From CBDCFV01 sp965203835 (GTDB lineage: Bacteria > Chloroflexota > Dehalococcoidia > Lucifugimonadales > UBA3495), in assembly GCA_965203835.1 (NCBI GenBank), contig OZ241919.1:1488001-1552000 (forward strand): a DNA stretch of 64,000 nucleotides, in the 5' to 3' direction. Position numbers and translations under genes: made by a program. Below are positions 62,214 through 64,000 of this stretch, one piece after another (position 1 is the stretch's first letter; each line of letters begins with the position of its first letter). Under the pieces are notes generated by a model. That model had not been told where the DNA came from. It saw nothing but the letters and a program-made list of their open reading frames with translations, and did not search any database.

Positions 62214-63221
62214 TTATCCCGGTTGCAGTTCCCGGCGCTGAATTCGATAAAGCCGTGCCTCTCCATTATCGATCCGCTCTTGGGCGTCCGGCAGGATGTC
62301 AACGCCGGCGACAACCGGGTACGCCGGGAGGCCGGTGTACCTGCTCAAGTATCCAGCGTTCCTTATTGCCCTGGTGACGTCGCGGTCGCCGATCGTAAAC
62401 GAGGCCTCGACCGTGATATAACCCGGCTGATTGTCTGAATTCACCACATGCAGGACCATGTCGGCGTTCTTGAAGCTCTCCACATCGTTATAGGGTTCGC
62501 CATTGGCTTCCGCTATCTTGGCGAACCCGAGAAGGACTCCCTGCGGAACTTCCGCGATAAGCTGGCAGCCCAGGGCGTCGGCAACAAGCGCTGCATTTCG
62601 CTGCACCGCACTACGTGCATGTCCTCCCTTGACCACCGCGATGTCATCCATAAGCCCATCGACCTTGGCAGTAAGCCCATCGACCTTGGCAGTAAGCCCA
62701 TCAAACCGGGCAGTGAGGTCATCGACCCTGGTATTGAGACTTTCAAACTGGACAGTAAGGCCGCTCACCGTGGCAGTGAGCCCATCAAACCGGGCAGTGA
62801 GGTCATCGACCCTGGTATTGAGACCTTCAAACTGGGCAGTAAGGCCGTTGACCGTGGCAGTGAGCCCATCAAACCGGGCAGTGAGACCATCGACCTTGGC
62901 ATTGAGACCCTCAAACTGCGCAGTCAGGCCGTTGACCGTGTCAGTAAGCCCATCAACCCTGGTATTGAGCCCATCAAACCTGGAATTCAGGTTGATGATG
63001 CCTTCTGTTAGCGCCTTATGTATCGCAACCGAGGCTGCCTGTTGTTCAACGACCGCTTGCACAATGAGGGACTGAGCATCTAATCGAGTCTTTAGTCCGT
63101 CTATGTCTTCTCTTTGACTTTGCCAACGCTCTTCGCTCACTTCAAACATTCGTTCGAGTCTCTGTTGCAAAGTGGCGATGGCAGCAAGAAGTTCAGGAGT
63201 TCTATCGGCTGGAGTAGTCAT
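62214..63221 (-). CDS. Heptad-repeat protein with nuclease-like C-terminus
   Basis: A 335-residue protein. Residues 75-190 are a run of heptads (RFDGLTA, TVNGLTA, QFEGLNT, RVDDLTA), a coiled coil. The C-terminus (ADMVLHVVNSDNQPGYITVE, then ASFTIGDRDVTRAIRNAGYL and TGLPAYPVVAGVDI) resembles the PD-(D/E)XK-like end of DUF3782-type proteins, but where E-x-K is expected there is E-A-S. Thus nuclease activity is doubtful. Such proteins are common in cyanobacteria and Chloroflexota; function unknown. Confidence 0.7.
   Translation of the reverse strand: MTTPADRTPELLAAIATLQQRLERMFEVSEERWQSQREDIDGLKTRLDAQSLIVQAVVEQQAASVAIHKALTEGIINLNSRFDGLNTRVDGLTDTVNGLTAQFEGLNAKVDGLTARFDGLTATVNGLTAQFEGLNTRVDDLTARFDGLTATVSGLTVQFESLNTRVDDLTARFDGLTAKVDGLTAKVDGLMDDIAVVKGGHARSAVQRNAALVADALGCQLIAEVPQGVLLGFAKIAEANGEPYNDVESFKNADMVLHVVNSDNQPGYITVEASFTIGDRDVTRAIRNAGYLSRYTGLPAYPVVAGVDILPDAQERIDNGEARLYRIQRRELQPG
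62652..62991. repeat. Tandem 21-base repeats within a coding region
   Basis: About 16 units of 21 bases (for example CCATCGACCTTGGCAGTAAG) encode one heptad each, and the heptad types recur in groups of four (84 bases). Two adjacent units near 62652-62693 are identical, showing recent duplication. Confidence 0.85.
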
Positions 63222-63291
63222 AGCATAATTCTATCATAGGATTTTGCGTAGTCGACACGCAGTATTGTAGCCGGGCCGTTCCCAACCCACG

Positions 63292-63321
63292 AAAAAAGCG
63301 GCGGCCAACTCAGGCCGCCGC
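63292..63321 (-). terminator. Terminator of the Liv substrate-binding protein gene
   Basis: GCGGCGGCC/GGCCGCCGC stem, six-base loop, followed on the minus strand by TTTTTTC. It lies about 30 bases after the stop codon at 63351. Nearly identical to the hairpin at 56391. Confidence 0.8.
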
Positions 63322-63350
63322 CGCATTTGACTAACCCGGTCGGGTAAGGA

Positions 63351-64000
63351 CTAAGGCAGCTCGAACCTGCCGGTGGAGCTTATCTCCCCGTCCTTGATCT
63401 GCCAGATTTCGATGGTCCCGAACACGTCGCCGTTTTCGTCGAACTCAATGTCCCCGCCGGCGCCGTTGTAGTTGATGTCCTTGCCGTCGGCGATAAGAGC
63501 CAGGGCCTTGGCGATTTCGTCCCGGCCCGGACCCACGACCTCGCCGGGAGCGTTGGCCACAAACCGGAGCGAGTCTCGAATGGCCGCCGAGTCGGTGGTG
63601 TTGCCGGCCTTGGCCGCCGCCAGCGCGATCAGCACCGTCGCATCATAGTGCTCTGCCATAAAGGGATGGGACGGCGGGACGCCGTAGCTGTCCGTATATC
63701 CGCTCTCAAACGCGTCCTTGGCGGGTGACCCCGGGCTTCCTTGGGCGGTGCCCAGCGAACCGTCCAGCGAGTCCCAAGCATCGATGCCTTCGATCCACTC
63801 GGCTCCCTTGGTCCCGTCGGCGAACAGGAACTTGTCGGCGTAGCCGCCCTCCAATGCCTCCCTAACGTAGACCGAGGCTTGCCCGGTGTAACTCATCACC
63901 GCCAGCACATCCGGGTCTCCCTCGGTGGCCTTGTCCAGCTCGGAAACGTAGGTCGGCTGCACATCCTCGTGGGGCACCCTTGCCGTGACCGTTCCACCCA
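63351..64000 (-). CDS. Liv-type ABC substrate-binding protein, 3' part
   Basis: The C-terminal 216 residues of a periplasmic-binding protein of the leucine/isoleucine/valine type; the 5' part is beyond the window. AVMSYTGQASVYVREALEGG and FLFADGTKGAEWIEGI are the second-lobe pattern, HPFMAEHYDATVLIALAAAK is the conserved hinge and GDIEFDENGDVFGTIEIWQI the family C-terminus. It may serve the livGFHM cassette 7 kb away, because the same terminator follows both. Confidence 0.87.
   Translation of the reverse strand, partial: GGTVTARVPHEDVQPTYVSELDKATEGDPDVLAVMSYTGQASVYVREALEGGYADKFLFADGTKGAEWIEGIDAWDSLDGSLGTAQGSPGSPAKDAFESGYTDSYGVPPSHPFMAEHYDATVLIALAAAKAGNTTDSAAIRDSLRFVANAPGEVVGPGRDEIAKALALIADGKDINYNGAGGDIEFDENGDVFGTIEIWQIKDGEISSTGRFELP

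Noticed and set aside
62652..62991. Repeats that could be mistaken for a CRISPR array
   Set aside because: Units are contiguous 21-mers with no unique spacers and encode heptads in frame.
1..64000. tRNA or rRNA genes
   Set aside because: I found no cloverleaf with a T-loop GTTCGA box and no rRNA-like segments by eye; a covariance search could still reveal one.

Overview
The window looks like a chromosomal stretch of an uncultured, moderately GC-rich heterotrophic bacterium. The gene content (enolase-superfamily dehydratase with a NIPSNAP protein, luciferase-like flavin monooxygenase, several short-chain dehydrogenases, sulfite-oxidase-type molybdoenzymes, a DUF3179 lipoprotein, many amidohydrolase-type enzymes, a Liv-type transporter) is what I would expect of Chloroflexota of the Dehalococcoidia/SAR202 type. 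That placement is an inference from content, because no rRNA or universal marker gene is present. I see no tRNA, rRNA, CRISPR array or complete insertion sequence.

Layout. 1-6.1 kb (minus): a sulfur-flavoured cluster of two sulfite-oxidase-like proteins, a cupin, a four-domain rhodanese protein, two small helical PaREP1/HEPN-like proteins and an MFS permease. 6.4-13 kb: a NYN-domain protein behind a leader hairpin, small unknowns, a MaoC-like protein, a PIG-L deacetylase, an SDR, and an acyl-CoA ligase/arsM pair. 13-17.4 kb: a zinc-ribbon/CAP fusion and a three-gene 2-oxoacid:ferredoxin oxidoreductase. 17.7-20.8 kb: a 1017-residue UvrD-like helicase with extra N- and C-terminal domains. 21-28 kb: enolase/NIPSNAP pair, an aspartic-protease-like protein, a frameshifted dcd, ADH, GNAT and pcrA. 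28.1-29.8 kb: an AAA ATPase + DUF4276 pair. 30-43.6 kb: SDR, amidase, cupin, two lipoproteins, flavin monooxygenase, maleylpyruvate-isomerase-like protein, two unusual DMT permeases (one frameshifted), amidohydrolase, RidA and a second aspartic-protease-like protein. 43.6-46.4 kb: a decayed membrane protein, BrnTA and a D-aminoacylase. 46.5-50 kb: the permuted ATP-grasp/alpha-E/transglutaminase operon. 50.5-52.7 kb: a Septu-like ATPase + HNH pair. 52.7-56.4 kb: livGFHM. 56.6-60.8 kb: a four-gene vWA/PP2C/kinase/zinc-ribbon operon of TerY-P type. 61.3-64 kb: two more PaREP1-like proteins, a heptad-repeat protein with a nuclease-like C-terminus, and the 3' part of a Liv substrate-binding protein.

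Catabolic genes of even, GC-rich composition alternate with lower-GC accessory islands (NYN, CAP fusion, helicase, dcd region, 5' half of the Septu-like ATPase, 60.8-61.2 kb). Three genes carry single-base frame disruptions that can be restored in silico. Short palindromic repeats built on ATTCCCGCGCAGGCGGGAAT are scattered between genes, and two copies of a longer inverted repeat sit at 8.8 and 25.6 kb.
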